From: Comamonas terrae
Lineage (GTDB): Bacteria > Pseudomonadota > Gammaproteobacteria > Burkholderiales > Burkholderiaceae_C
DNA length: 48,175 nucleotides
Direction of reading: 5' to 3'
Assembly (NCBI RefSeq): GCF_001544075.1
Contig: NZ_BCNT01000022.1
Location: 1 to 48,175, forward strand
This document shows positions 16,879 through 25,904 of the stretch, one piece after another. The position numbers were made by a program, and so were the translations under genes. Position 1 is the stretch's first letter, and the number at the start of each line of letters is the position of its first letter. Below the pieces are notes generated by a model. It was not told where the DNA came from, did not search any database, and saw only the letters and a program-made list of their open reading frames with translations.

Positions 16879-18306
16879 ATGCACATCACATTCCATGGCG
16901 CGGCCCGGCAGGTCACCGGCTCCTGTTTCCTGGTACAGGCACAGGGCTGCCGCTTTCTGATCGACTGCGGCATGGTGCAGGGCAGCCGCGAGGCGCGCGA
17001 GCGCAACTACCGGCCGTTCCCGTTCGACCCGCGGCGCATCGACTTCGTACTGCTGACGCATGCCCACATCGACCATTGCGGCCTGCTTCCGCGCCTGGCA
17101 GAGCATGGCTTCGCCGGACCGGTGTATGCCACGCCCGCCACGGTGGATCTGGCGGATGTGCTGCTCAAGGACAGCGCGCACATCCAGGAAGTGGAGTTCG
17201 ACCGCGCGCAAAAGCGCGATGCCAAATCCAGGGAGCGCGGGAAAGGCCGCCGAAGCCATGCTCCGGTGCTGCCGCCGCTTTATACGCAGCGCGACGTGGA
17301 GCGCTGCCTGCAGCAGATGCGCGGCGTGGCCTATGACGAGGAGTTTTCTCCGGCCGAAGGTGTACGGGTGCGCTTTCGCGATGCCGGGCATATCCTGGGC
17401 TCGGCCATTGCGGAAATCTGGCTGGCCGACGGACAGGGCGGTACACGCAAGCTGGTGGCCAGCGGTGACCTGGGACAGCCCGGGCGTCCCATCCTGCGGG
17501 ATCCGACACCCATAGACGCGGCAGACGTGCTGTTGATCGAGTCCACCTACGGCGACCGGCTGCACAAGGACATGCCGGCCACGCTGGATGAGCTGGTCGA
17601 TGTGGTCAACCGGACCGTTGCCCGGGGCAATGTGGTGATTCCCGCCTTTTCCGTGGGGCGCACCCAGGAGATCCTGTACCACTTCCTCCAGCAGGCTGCC
17701 TGCGGCCGGCTGGCTCCGCTGGACATCTTCGTCGACTCTCCCATGGCCGTGGCCGCCACGGAAATCACCGCCCGGCATTTCGAGCTGTTCGACCAGGAGG
17801 CGCGCGAACTGCTGGCGCGGGCCCGGCACTCGTCACAGCTGCTGCGCGTGCATTTCATCAGCGATGTGCAGGACTCCATCCGCCTCAACCGCGTGCAGTC
17901 CGGCGCAGTCATCATTTCGGCCAGCGGGATGTGCGATGCGGGCCGCGTCCTGCATCACCTGCACAACAATCTGGGCCGGCGCGAATGCGCGGTCATCATC
18001 GCGGGCTTCCAGGCCGAGGGCACGCTGGGCCGCCGCCTGGTGGACGGAGACCGGCTTGTACGCCTGCTGGGCGACGATATCGAAGTGCGCGCCTCCGTGC
18101 ATACCTTGGGCGGTTTCTCGGCCCATGCCGACCAGAAGGCGCTGCTGGACTGGGCGCGGGCCATGCGCCAGCCGCCGCGCCAGGCCTTCGTGGTGCATGG
18201 CGAAGCGGCGGCCTCCCAGGCCTTGGCGGCAGCCCTGCGGCTGGAGCCTGGCTGGAATGCCTGCGAGGTGACGGTGCCGCAAGAGGGCGCGATGCACCCC
18301 ATCTAG
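16879..18306 (+). CDS. MBL-fold beta-CASP RNA-processing exonuclease family protein
   Basis: 475 residues of the metallo-beta-lactamase/beta-CASP/RMMBL family, nucleases related to CPSF-73 and to bacterial YsiA/YsmA-type enzymes. The zinc motif HAHIDH is at residues 61-66, with further ligands in DAGHILGS and ASGDLG; the beta-CASP part starts at ESTYGD and the C-terminal motif is TLGGFSAHADQ. It probably cleaves or trims RNA in the cytoplasm. No ribosome site precedes the ATG, while TATAGC ends nine bases upstream, suggesting a leaderless message. An FNR/Dnr-like dyad lies about 60 bases upstream of that start. In several proteobacteria such genes belong to low-oxygen regulons, which fits. 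The MgtC/DUF4010 gene follows after nine bases. Confidence 0.88.
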   Translation: MHITFHGAARQVTGSCFLVQAQGCRFLIDCGMVQGSREARERNYRPFPFDPRRIDFVLLTHAHIDHCGLLPRLAEHGFAGPVYATPATVDLADVLLKDSAHIQEVEFDRAQKRDAKSRERGKGRRSHAPVLPPLYTQRDVERCLQQMRGVAYDEEFSPAEGVRVRFRDAGHILGSAIAEIWLADGQGGTRKLVASGDLGQPGRPILRDPTPIDAADVLLIESTYGDRLHKDMPATLDELVDVVNRTVARGNVVIPAFSVGRTQEILYHFLQQAACGRLAPLDIFVDSPMAVAATEITARHFELFDQEARELLARARHSSQLLRVHFISDVQDSIRLNRVQSGAVIISASGMCDAGRVLHHLHNNLGRRECAVIIAGFQAEGTLGRRLVDGDRLVRLLGDDIEVRASVHTLGGFSAHADQKALLDWARAMRQPPRQAFVVHGEAAASQALAAALRLEPGWNACEVTVPQEGAMHPI

Positions 18307-18315
18307 GAGCGGGCC

Positions 18316-19569
18316 ATGGAACTGCCGTGGGAAGCGCTGGACCACTGGATCGCCTCTCTGGGGCTGGGCCTGCTCATCGGCGTGGTGAGCGAACGCCGCG
18401 AATCGGCACGCCGCTCCATGGCCGGCATCCGCACCCATGCGCTGACGGCGCTGCTGGGATGCGCGGCCTGGAGCCTGGGCATGGGGCCCTTTGCCGCGAC
18501 GCTCCTGGTCCTGGGCGGCCTGGCCGTCGTCGCCTATTGGCGTTCCTCGCGGCAGGATCCGGGGCTGACGGGCGAAGTGACGCTGTTGCTCTCGCTCACC
18601 CTGGGCGCGCTCTCGCACCAGAGTCCCGTGCTTGCGGCCGGCCTGGGCGTGCTGTGCGCCATCCTGGTCCATGCCAAGGAGCGCCTGACCCGCTGGAGCC
18701 GCGTGCTGCTGCGCGAACAGGAGCTGCACGACGGCCTGCTGCTGGCCGCAGCCGCGCTGGTGGTGATGCCATTGTTGCCGGCTCGTCCCATCGATCCCTG
18801 GAACGTGCTGCAACCGGCCACCTTGTGGCGGGTGGTGGTCCTGGTCATGGCCGTGGGTATGCTGGGGCAGGTGCTGACGCGGGCGCTGGGGCCTCGCTGG
18901 GGTTTGCTGGTCACGGGGTTTTTCTCGGGCCTGGTGTCGTCGACGGCCGCCGTCGCCAGCCTGGGCCAGCGGGCCCGGGGGCAGCCCGCACAGCTTTCGG
19001 CCACCATGGCTGCGGCCATGCTGGCCCAACTGGCATCCCTGGGCCTCCTGGCAGCCCTATTGGCCGCTGCTTCCATGCCCTTGCTGCGGTCCATGGCCTG
19101 GCCGCTGGCTGCCGCCGCGGCAGGCCTGCTGCTGGCGGCGGTGGCGGGCCTGCGCCAAGGCCGGCTGCAGCCGGGCCCGAAGGAGGCGGCAGCAAAGGAG
19201 GCCGCACAAGCGCAGACGGATTCGGCCCGTGCCTTCCGGCTTTCCCAGGCCCTGACCATCGCCGCCATCATGGCGCTGGTGCTGCTGCTCGCTGCGTGGC
19301 TGCAGCACCTGTTCGGCAATGCCGGTGTGCTGGTCGGCAGCGCCGTGGTGGCCCTGGCGGAGGCACATGCCGCCGCTGCCGGACTGGCGCAGCTCCATGC
19401 TTCGGGCAGCCTGCCGCTGGCGATGGCCCGCTGGGGTGTGCTGGCGACATTGGCGGCCACGGTCGCGGCCAAGTCGGTGCTGGCATTTGCCTCGGGCGGG
19501 GTGCGCTACGGCGCATGCGTCAGCACGGGCCTGGGCCTCATGCTGGCGGGAGCATGGCTGGCGGCGTAG
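18316..19569 (+). CDS. MgtC/SapB and DUF4010 domain membrane protein
   Basis: 417-residue polytopic inner-membrane protein. The N-terminal part (residues about 8-140) matches the MgtC family: SLGLGLLIGVVSERRES, then AGIRTHALTALLG. The C-terminal 210 residues match DUF4010, with LVTGFFSGLVSSTAAVASL as its hallmark. About eleven membrane segments are visible. The function of the full-length family is unknown; MgtC alone is linked to survival at low Mg2+ and to control of ATP synthase. The gene begins nine bases after the MBL gene and is surely co-transcribed. Its 3' end overlaps the convergent PNPOx-like gene by 32 bases. Confidence 0.88.
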   Translation: MELPWEALDHWIASLGLGLLIGVVSERRESARRSMAGIRTHALTALLGCAAWSLGMGPFAATLLVLGGLAVVAYWRSSRQDPGLTGEVTLLLSLTLGALSHQSPVLAAGLGVLCAILVHAKERLTRWSRVLLREQELHDGLLLAAAALVVMPLLPARPIDPWNVLQPATLWRVVVLVMAVGMLGQVLTRALGPRWGLLVTGFFSGLVSSTAAVASLGQRARGQPAQLSATMAAAMLAQLASLGLLAALLAAASMPLLRSMAWPLAAAAAGLLLAAVAGLRQGRLQPGPKEAAAKEAAQAQTDSARAFRLSQALTIAAIMALVLLLAAWLQHLFGNAGVLVGSAVVALAEAHAAAAGLAQLHASGSLPLAMARWGVLATLAATVAAKSVLAFASGGVRYGACVSTGLGLMLAGAWLAA

Positions 19570-20068
19570 CCAGCGCCTCGATCAGCTCGTGCGCCGAAAC
19601 ATCGCGCGCCGCGCCGAAGCCGGCCACATGGCGTGCCAGCGTGGGAGTGATGCAGATGAAGCGGAAGTCTCCGAGCAGGGTCATGGGCTCGGCCTCGGGA
19701 AAGCGCTGCAGGTAGGCGGTGCGCATGCCTTGCCAGAGCACGCTGTCTTGCGGCGGGGTGGATGCCACGCCCTGGATGCTGGCGCGCTCCAGCGCATGCA
19801 CGCCCTGGCCGGGCTCTTCGGCCGCCGTCACCAGCAGGCTGACCGCGGGGTGCTGCTCCATGGCCCGGGTGTGGGCGGCCAGGCCGCTCACATGGATGAC
19901 AAAGCAGGAAAACTGCGCGCACCACGCCCAGGGCACCATGGACAGCCAGGGGGCGGTCAGGGCGGTGGCTTGCTCCGGCGCGGCCAGCGGCTGTACGGCC
20001 AGGGTGGCCGTGCGCCGGCTGGCAAGCAGCGTGCGCAGGGAGATCTGCAGGCGTGATTCGTGGAGCAT
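19538..20068 (-). CDS. Pyridoxamine 5'-phosphate oxidase-fold (flavin/heme-binding split barrel) protein
   Basis: 176 residues with the split-barrel fold of the PNPOx/HugZ group: RTLLASRRTATLAV, VIHVSGLAAHTRAMEQHPAVSL, and VHALERASIQGVA. Such proteins bind FMN, F420 or heme; this one lacks the DUF2470 tail found in classic HugZ heme-degrading proteins. The ATG at 20068 is preferred because the upstream extension to 20119 has no family character. It is convergent with, and overlaps, the MgtC/DUF4010 gene. The precise cofactor and reaction are unknown. Confidence 0.8.
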   Translation of the reverse strand: MLHESRLQISLRTLLASRRTATLAVQPLAAPEQATALTAPWLSMVPWAWCAQFSCFVIHVSGLAAHTRAMEQHPAVSLLVTAAEEPGQGVHALERASIQGVASTPPQDSVLWQGMRTAYLQRFPEAEPMTLLGDFRFICITPTLARHVAGFGAARDVSAHELIEALATPPAMLPPA

Positions 20069-20289
20069 GCCGCCATGGTAAGCGCAGCGGCCGCAGCGTG
20101 GGGATGCTGTGAAAAGCATAGCGTGCTGCGCATGCTGGAAAAGGCCTGCGGCCCCACAGAGACTGCAGGCCGAACGTCACCTTGGCGACCAGGTGTTGGG
20201 GGCATCCCGGATGCCTCCTGCAGGCGCAGGGCCTAGCCTTGATGGCTGATCCGCGATTTGTCGTGTTTTTTACTTATCCTGCACCCGCC

Positions 20290-21993
20290 ATGTCCGCCAC
20301 AACACCTGCCCACTACGCTTACTGGCCCACCCGTCTGCCCCACTCGATCACCGTTCCCGCCACCAGCGTCTGGGAAAACCTGGCCATCAATGCGCGCCGC
20401 TACCCCGACAAGACCGCGCTGGTGTTCATGGGCCGCTCCACAAGCTACAAGGAGCTGTGCGACGGCACCGAGCGCATGGCGGCCTACCTGCACAGCCTGG
20501 GCGTGCAAAAGGGCGACCGCGTCATTTTGCTCATGCAGAACACGCAGCAGCTGGTGCTCGCGCATTACGCCATCTTCCGCGCCAATGCCGTGGTGGTTCC
20601 CGTCAACCCCATGAACATGGCCGAGGAACTCAAGCACTACATCACGGATGCCGGCGCCAAGGTGGCCATCACCACGGCGGACCTGGCACCCGAGCTGGCC
20701 AAGGCCAGCAACGGCCTTCCTGCCGGCCAGGGGCTTGAGCACATGGTGGTCACGCAGTTCACCGATGCCTTCGATGCCGGCGTGCAAGGCCCCGATGCGC
20801 CGCCCGAGAGCTGGCGCAACTGGCTGCTGTCCGAGCGCGAGCCCGCGCAGCTGCAGGGCGGCACCGTCCATGCGTGGACCGAGGCGCTGGCCTGCACCGA
20901 CGCGCCGCCCGCGCACACGGCGGGCCGCGACGACATGGCCGTGCTGCCTTATACCAGCGGCACCACGGGCCAGCCCAAGGGCTGCATCCACCTGCACCGC
21001 AGCATCAACCACAATGCCGTGGCCGGCAGCTACTGGGGCACGGGCACCAGCGAAAGCGTGGTGCTGGCCGTGGTGCCGATGTTCCACATCACCGGCATGG
21101 TCTCGGTGCTGCACGCGGCCATCTACATGGGCGCCACCATCGTCGTCATGCCGCGCTGGGACCGCGAGCTGGCCGGCCGCCTGATCTCCCACTACCAAGT
21201 CACCAGCTGGACCAATATCCCCACCATGGTCATCGACCTGCTGGGCAGTCCCAATTTCGCCTCCTTCGACCTGTCCAGCCTCAAGTACATCGGCGGCGGC
21301 GGCGCGGCCATGCCCCAGGCCGTGGCCCAGCGCCTGCTGGAGCAGTACGGCTTGCGCTTTTGCGAAGGCTACGGCCTGACCGAAACGGCGGCGCCCACGC
21401 ACAGCAACCCGCCGGACCGCCCCAAGCAGCAATGCCTGGGCATTCCCTTCATGAGCACCGATGCGCGCGTGGTCAACCCCGACACGGGCGAGGAAGTGCC
21501 CCAGGGCGAGCAGGGCGAGATCGTGGTGCACGGCCCCGAGATTTTCGAAGGCTACTGGCAGCGCCCCGATGCCACGGCCCAGGCCTTCATGGAGATCGAC
21601 GGCAAGCGGTTCTTCCGCACCGGCGACCTGGGCCGCGTGGACGAGGACGGCTACTTCTTCATCACGGACCGCCTGAAGCGCATGATCAACGCCAGCGGCT
21701 TCAAGGTCTGGCCTGCCGAAGTCGAGGCGCTGATGTTCCGCCATCCGGCCATCCAGGAAGCCTGCGTGATCTCGACCAGGGACGCCTATCGCGGCGAATC
21801 CGTCAAGGCCGTGGTCGTGCTGCGCGCCGGCCACGAAAACACCACGGAAGAGGAAATCGTCCAATGGTGCCGCGACAACATGGCCGTCTACAAGGCGCCG
21901 CGCTCGGTGCTGTTCGTGCCCGCGCTGCCCAAGAGCGGCAGCGGCAAGGTCATGTGGCGCATGCTGCAGGAACAGGAAAACGCCCCCAAATAA
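20290..21993 (+). CDS. Acyl-CoA synthetase (AMP-binding, medium/long-chain type)
   Basis: 567-residue adenylate-forming enzyme that activates a carboxylic acid with ATP and CoA. The P-loop motif is YTSGTTGQPKG, later motifs are EGYGLTET, FRTGDLG, DRLKRMINASGFKVWPAEVE, and the catalytic lysine near the C-terminus is in SGSGKVMWR. The sequence resembles fatty acyl-CoA ligases of the FadD type more than benzoate-CoA ligases, but the substrate is not fixed by sequence reading. The ATG at 20290 follows an A/T-rich stretch without a clear Shine-Dalgarno. It stands alone with no beta-oxidation genes nearby. A 17-bp perfect hairpin lies 100 bases downstream. Confidence 0.9.
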   Translation: MSATTPAHYAYWPTRLPHSITVPATSVWENLAINARRYPDKTALVFMGRSTSYKELCDGTERMAAYLHSLGVQKGDRVILLMQNTQQLVLAHYAIFRANAVVVPVNPMNMAEELKHYITDAGAKVAITTADLAPELAKASNGLPAGQGLEHMVVTQFTDAFDAGVQGPDAPPESWRNWLLSEREPAQLQGGTVHAWTEALACTDAPPAHTAGRDDMAVLPYTSGTTGQPKGCIHLHRSINHNAVAGSYWGTGTSESVVLAVVPMFHITGMVSVLHAAIYMGATIVVMPRWDRELAGRLISHYQVTSWTNIPTMVIDLLGSPNFASFDLSSLKYIGGGGAAMPQAVAQRLLEQYGLRFCEGYGLTETAAPTHSNPPDRPKQQCLGIPFMSTDARVVNPDTGEEVPQGEQGEIVVHGPEIFEGYWQRPDATAQAFMEIDGKRFFRTGDLGRVDEDGYFFITDRLKRMINASGFKVWPAEVEALMFRHPAIQEACVISTRDAYRGESVKAVVVLRAGHENTTEEEIVQWCRDNMAVYKAPRSVLFVPALPKSGSGKVMWRMLQEQENAPK

Positions 21994-22093
21994 GCGGCTG
22001 CATGCAGGGGAAAGCAAGGGCCGCCTGAAGCCGGCATTCCCGGCACGAAGGATCGGGCGGCCTCTGAAGGCCGCACATTCCTGCACCATCTCC

Positions 22094-22133
22094 GCAGCGG
22101 GCCGCGCTCCTTGCCTGGAGCGCGGCCCGCTGC
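22094..22133. repeat. Perfect 17-bp GC-rich hairpin, no T-run
   Basis: GCAGCGGGCCGCGCTCC (22094-22110) pairs perfectly with 22117-22133 around the loop TTGCCT. It stands between the acyl-CoA ligase gene and the kinase gene, which both run rightward. The absence of a T-run argues against a standard terminator. Confidence 0.7.
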
Positions 22134-22291
22134 TGCATTCCATGCCTTGCAAGGGGGCAATTGCCGTAGCTTTCCCCGGTGGTGCCGGGGAAGGGCACAC
22201 TTTATGATGCACATATCAATCTCATGGCGTCCCAAGTTCGAGTGCCCATGTGCGCAAGCCAGGCACTCGGCGCTACAACCTTGCGAGCGAT

Positions 22292-23830
22292 ATGAGATCT
22301 ATTCAGAAGACCCAAGATACCCCGATTGAAACAGAGGAGCAGTTCCGCCTCCTGGTCCAGGGGGTGACGGATTACGCGATCTACATGCTTTCGCCGGCCG
22401 GCATCGTGACGTCCTGGAATGCCGGTGCGCAGCGCATCAAAGGCTATAGCCGCGCGGAAATCATCGGCCGGCATTTCTCCTGTTTCTATACGCCGGAAGA
22501 TTGTGCGGCCGGGGAGCCGGCGCTCGTTCTGGCAACGGCTGCCAAGGAGTGCCGTGTCGAACGGGAAGGCTGGCGCGTGCGCAAGAATGGCAGCCGCTTC
22601 TGGGCCCACATCGTGGTGGATGCCATTCGCGACGAGGCAGGAACTCTGCTCGGTTTTGCGAAGATCACCCAGGACATCACCCAGCGCAAGGAAGCTGCGG
22701 CGGCGCTTGAAAAAGCCAAGGCCGCGCTGTTCCATGCTCAGAAGATGGAAGCCATCGGAAGGCTGACGGGCGGCCTGGCGCACGACTTCAATAACTTGCT
22801 GGCCGTGCTGTCCAATGGACTGGAAGTGCTGGCCATGCAGTCGCGCACGCATATGGACACCCGGGTCATGGAGGGCATGCGCCGGGCGGTCGACCGCGGA
22901 GCCTCGCTCACCCAGCAGCTGCTTTCGTTTGCGCGGCAGCAGCCGCTGCAGGCGCAGGTGCACGACCTCAATGCTCTGGTGCGCGATTTCGAGCCGATGC
23001 TCGCGCGCGCCAGCGGCCACCTGACGCTCATCGATTTGAGACTTCGGGCCCGCAATGCTTTCGCTCTTGTGGATGTGGCCGGGTTCGAGACCAATCTTCT
23101 CAATCTGGTCGTGAACGCCATGGACGCAATGCCCTCAGGCGGGGCCGTGACCATCGCCACCGACAACATTGCATCGGGCAGCGAAGTGACCTCGATCCTT
23201 CCTGCCGGGCACTATGTGCGGGTGTCCGTCTCGGATATTGGCATCGGCATGTCCGCGCAAGTCATGGCGCAGGCGTTCGAGCCTTTCTTTACCACCAAGC
23301 CGCCAGGCAAGGGCACGGGGCTCGGGCTCAGCCAGGTGTATGGATTCGTCACCCAATCGGGCGGCGATGTGGTCATCACCAGCAAAGAAGGCAAAGGGAC
23401 AGCGGTCGACCTCTACTTTCCCACGGCGGAACCGATGCAGGCGCTGCGCCTGCCGGACGTTTCGAAGTCCGAGACAGTCCTGCTGGTCGATGACGAACCG
23501 GATGTACTGGCGCTCGCATCGGAGATGTTCAGAAGCATCGGATACGAGACCGCTGCCGCAGGCAATGCCACCGAAGCGATCGAGATTCTGCGCAGGCGCA
23601 CCGATATCGACATCGTCTTCACCGATATCGCCATGCCCCAGGGCATCAGCGGACTCGCACTGGCGCGCTTGATCCGGGCGGAATACCCGGGCATCAAAGT
23701 CATCCTGACTTCGGGCTATCCGCTTTCTGCACTGCGCCACGAGCACGAAACCATCAGCCAGTTCGTGTTCGTACACAAGCCCTACCGCCTGGCCGATCTT
23801 GCCAAGGTGCTGAGGAGCGGCGTGAACTAG
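22292..23830 (+). CDS. Hybrid sensor histidine kinase (PAS, HisKA, HATPase, receiver)
   Basis: 512-residue soluble hybrid kinase. A PAS domain covers residues about 16-135 (DYAIYMLSPAGIVTSWNAGA, RIKGYSRAEIIG). The dimerisation domain has the phospho-acceptor His164 in GGLAHDFNNLL. The ATPase domain has the N-box Asn275, G1 DIGIGM at 315-320 and GTGLGLS at 341-347. The C-terminal receiver starts at VLLVDDEPD with the likely phospho-acceptor Asp445 in FTDIAMP. There is no membrane segment, so the signal is cytoplasmic, probably read by the PAS domain (ligand or redox cofactor unknown). ATG 22292 is preferred over GTG 22250 on domain grounds. No output regulator is adjacent, making it an orphan. 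Confidence 0.9.
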   Translation: MRSIQKTQDTPIETEEQFRLLVQGVTDYAIYMLSPAGIVTSWNAGAQRIKGYSRAEIIGRHFSCFYTPEDCAAGEPALVLATAAKECRVEREGWRVRKNGSRFWAHIVVDAIRDEAGTLLGFAKITQDITQRKEAAAALEKAKAALFHAQKMEAIGRLTGGLAHDFNNLLAVLSNGLEVLAMQSRTHMDTRVMEGMRRAVDRGASLTQQLLSFARQQPLQAQVHDLNALVRDFEPMLARASGHLTLIDLRLRARNAFALVDVAGFETNLLNLVVNAMDAMPSGGAVTIATDNIASGSEVTSILPAGHYVRVSVSDIGIGMSAQVMAQAFEPFFTTKPPGKGTGLGLSQVYGFVTQSGGDVVITSKEGKGTAVDLYFPTAEPMQALRLPDVSKSETVLLVDDEPDVLALASEMFRSIGYETAAAGNATEAIEILRRRTDIDIVFTDIAMPQGISGLALARLIRAEYPGIKVILTSGYPLSALRHEHETISQFVFVHKPYRLADLAKVLRSGVN

Positions 23831-24257
23831 CTGCCGGGCCCTGGTGAAGCATGAGGTTGTGATTTCGCGGCCTCTCCCGCAGCCCTGGCCAGGCTTGCAA
23901 ATGGGGAACGGCACAGGTGACGGCTCTTCATAGGCTTGTTGCTCTGAAAAGATACCCGGAGCCTGTGCTGCCGTGCTGACCATGGCCGGTTGTCATGCCC
24001 ATGAGCATGGATACGAATACCGCTACCGCGATCCATACGCTCGCTTCCTTGCATATGGCTGCGGGCCCCGCACCAGGCACCATCGCTGCCCCCGCATGGG
24101 CATCAACCTCATGGCCATGGCAGACACAGGCACCACGGCCACGGCATGCATCGACAATCTTCAGCGCCGTTGCGCGCGGAACACCGGAACAATGATTCAC
24201 AAAGATTTTCCAGGCGGGCTCATAGACTTACCCTTCGTTCAGCAAAGGATGCCCGCC
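23831..24257. other. Intergenic region without a convincing gene
   Basis: Overlapping open frames occur on both strands. A minus-strand frame ending at 23928 has one hydrophobic stretch (SVWIAVAVFVSMLMGM), but no ribosome site and no family resemblance were seen. AAAGGA before 24258 belongs to the small lipoprotein gene. Confidence 0.4.
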
Positions 24258-24401
24258 ATGAAAAAAATGCTCTCCCTGGCCGCAGTGGCCTTGCTTCTCA
24301 GCGGTTGTGCCGTCTACCAGGACGGTTACTACGATGACGGATACAAAAAGCCGCATCCGCACGGCTGTCCTCCGGGCCAGGCCAAGAAAGGCAACTGCTG
24401 A
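24258..24401 (+). CDS. Very small lipoprotein with a CPPGQAKKGNC tail
   Basis: 47 residues. AAAGGA sits eight bases before the ATG. A short signal peptide ends in the lipobox LLSGC (Cys17), leaving a mature peptide of 31 residues with a Tyr/Asp-rich part (YQDGYYDDGYKK) and the tail HPHGCPPGQAKKGNC. The GCPPGQAKKG-type tail recurs in small secreted proteins of proteobacteria, often without known function. A strong terminator begins six bases after the stop codon, which supports a real gene. Confidence 0.8.
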   Translation: MKKMLSLAAVALLLSGCAVYQDGYYDDGYKKPHPHGCPPGQAKKGNC

Positions 24402-24407
24402 TATCCC

Positions 24408-24429
24408 AACCCGCTACGGCGGGTTTTGT
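24408..24429 (+). terminator. Terminator of the small lipoprotein gene
   Basis: AACCCGC, loop TACG, GCGGGTT, then TTGT. It is compact and directly follows the lipoprotein stop codon. Confidence 0.85.
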
Positions 24430-24731
24430 ATTTCCGGCGTCCGGAACAGCTCGTCGCAAAGCAGCTTTGCCCCATGCATCTTCTTCAGGAAGCCGGCAAA
24501 GGCATGCCGAGCATCATGGCCAAGCAGACCCGTTGCCGGAGCGCGGGAACACATGCGCAGGCATTTCAATGCCGGTCTTGACCATTCCTTGCCGCAATTT
24601 TGAAAACGGCGCACCGATGCAGCTCGGTTGTCCGAGCTGGAACAGCCCTTGCCGGAGACCTCATGGCCTGGCGGAGAAGCACCGAGAGGCTTGTCCGCCC
24701 GAAGGCCTGAGTCTTTGCATAAAGGTGCTGA
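24430..24731. other. Intergenic region before ugd, no gene seen
   Basis: About 300 bases with no supported gene on either strand. AAAGGTG just before 24732 is the ribosome site of ugd. No terminator or clear operator was found. Confidence 0.5.
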
Positions 24732-25904
24732 ATGACAAAGATCGCTGTTGTCGGAATAGGGTATGTGGGGCTGTCCAACGCCATGCTGCTGTCGCAATTC
24801 AACGAAGTGACGGCCCTGGATATCGATGCGCGCAAGGTGGAACTGCTAAACAGCAGACAATCTCCGCTGGCGGATGCCGATATCCAACATTTTCTGGCGC
24901 ACAAGAAACTGAAATTCCGCGCCACCCTGGATAAACAGGAGGCCTATAAAGACGCGCAATATGTCATCGTCGCAACGCCCACGGATTACGACCCCCGGTG
25001 CCGATGCTTCGATACCCGCTCCCTCAAGTCCGTGGTCAGCGATATCAGGCAAATCAATCCAAGGGCCGTCATCGTCATCAAGTCCACCGTTCCCGTGGGA
25101 TTCACCCGGCAGCTCAAGAAGGAAATGGCGCATGAGAACATTCTCTACGCGCCGGAATTCCTGCGGGAGGGCAAGGCACTGCATGACAACCTCCACCCCA
25201 GCCGCATCGTGGTGGGAGAGCGTTCCGAACGTGCCCGCTTTCTGGCGGACCTGGTGCTCGAAAGCGCGGTGGACAAAAGAGCGCCGGTATTGCTGACGGA
25301 CAGCTCCGAGGCCGAGGCCATCAAGCTCTTCGCCAATACCTATCTGGCCATGCGCGTGGCCTACTTCAACGAGCTGGATACCTATGCGGCGGTGCACGGG
25401 CTGGACACGCGCCAGATCATCGAGGGCGTCTGCCTGGACCCACGCATCGGCAGCCACTACAACAATCCTTCCTTCGGCTATGGCGGCTACTGCCTTCCCA
25501 AGGACACCCGGCAGCTGCTGGCCGACTATGCGGACGTTCCGCAGCACCTCATCCATGCGATCGTGAAGTCCAACGGCACGCGCAAGGACTTTGTGGCGGG
25601 CGACATCCTGAACCGCAATCCGGCCGTGGTGGGCATCTACCGCCTGGTGATGAAAGCCGGCTCGGACAATTTCCGCGCCTCGTCCGTCCAGGGGGTGATG
25701 AAGCGGCTCAGGGCCAGTGGCATTACCGTGTTGGTGTACGAGCCGGCTTTGGATGCGCCGCACTTCCTCGATTCCCGCGTGACCAGGGACCTGGACGAAT
25801 TCAAGCGGACAAGCGATGTGATCGTGGCCAACCGCATGGTGGACGAGCTGGCCGATGTCAAAGGCAAGGTCTACACCCGGGATCTATTCGGGGGAGATGC
25901 CTGA
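24732..25904 (+). CDS. ugd: UDP-glucose 6-dehydrogenase
   Basis: 390-residue cytosolic enzyme that oxidises UDP-glucose twice with NAD+ to UDP-glucuronate, a precursor for capsule, exopolysaccharide or lipid A decoration. The NAD motif is [10 protein letters not shown] near the N-terminus; [27 protein letters not shown], and the catalytic Cys in [12 protein letters not shown] are intact. It resembles the short E. coli Ugd along its entire length, rather than the longer 430-440 residue form usual in many proteobacteria. The DNA seems less GC-rich at its start than the neighbours. galE follows 432 bases downstream in the same direction. Confidence 0.93.
   Translation: MTKIAVVGIGYVGLSNAMLLSQFNEVTALDIDARKVELLNSRQSPLADADIQHFLAHKKLKFRATLDKQEAYKDAQYVIVATPTDYDPRCRCFDTRSLKSVVSDIRQINPRAVIVIKSTVPVGFTRQLKKEMAHENILYAPEFLREGKALHDNLHPSRIVVGERSERARFLADLVLESAVDKRAPVLLTDSSEAEAIKLFANTYLAMRVAYFNELDTYAAVHGLDTRQIIEGVCLDPRIGSHYNNPSFGYGGYCLPKDTRQLLADYADVPQHLIHAIVKSNGTRKDFVAGDILNRNPAVVGIYRLVMKAGSDNFRASSVQGVMKRLRASGITVLVYEPALDAPHFLDSRVTRDLDEFKRTSDVIVANRMVDELADVKGKVYTRDLFGGDA

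Noticed and set aside
20182..20289. Longer start for the acyl-CoA ligase at 20182
   Set aside because: The 36 extra residues (hydrophobic, FVVFFTYPAPAM) have no counterpart in the family and no ribosome site; the start at 20290 fits the usual N-terminus.
23928..24200. Possible 90-residue minus-strand membrane protein
   Set aside because: One hydrophobic stretch is present, but there is no ribosome site, the N-terminus is Cys/Arg-rich and no family likeness was seen. Left as undecided intergenic sequence.
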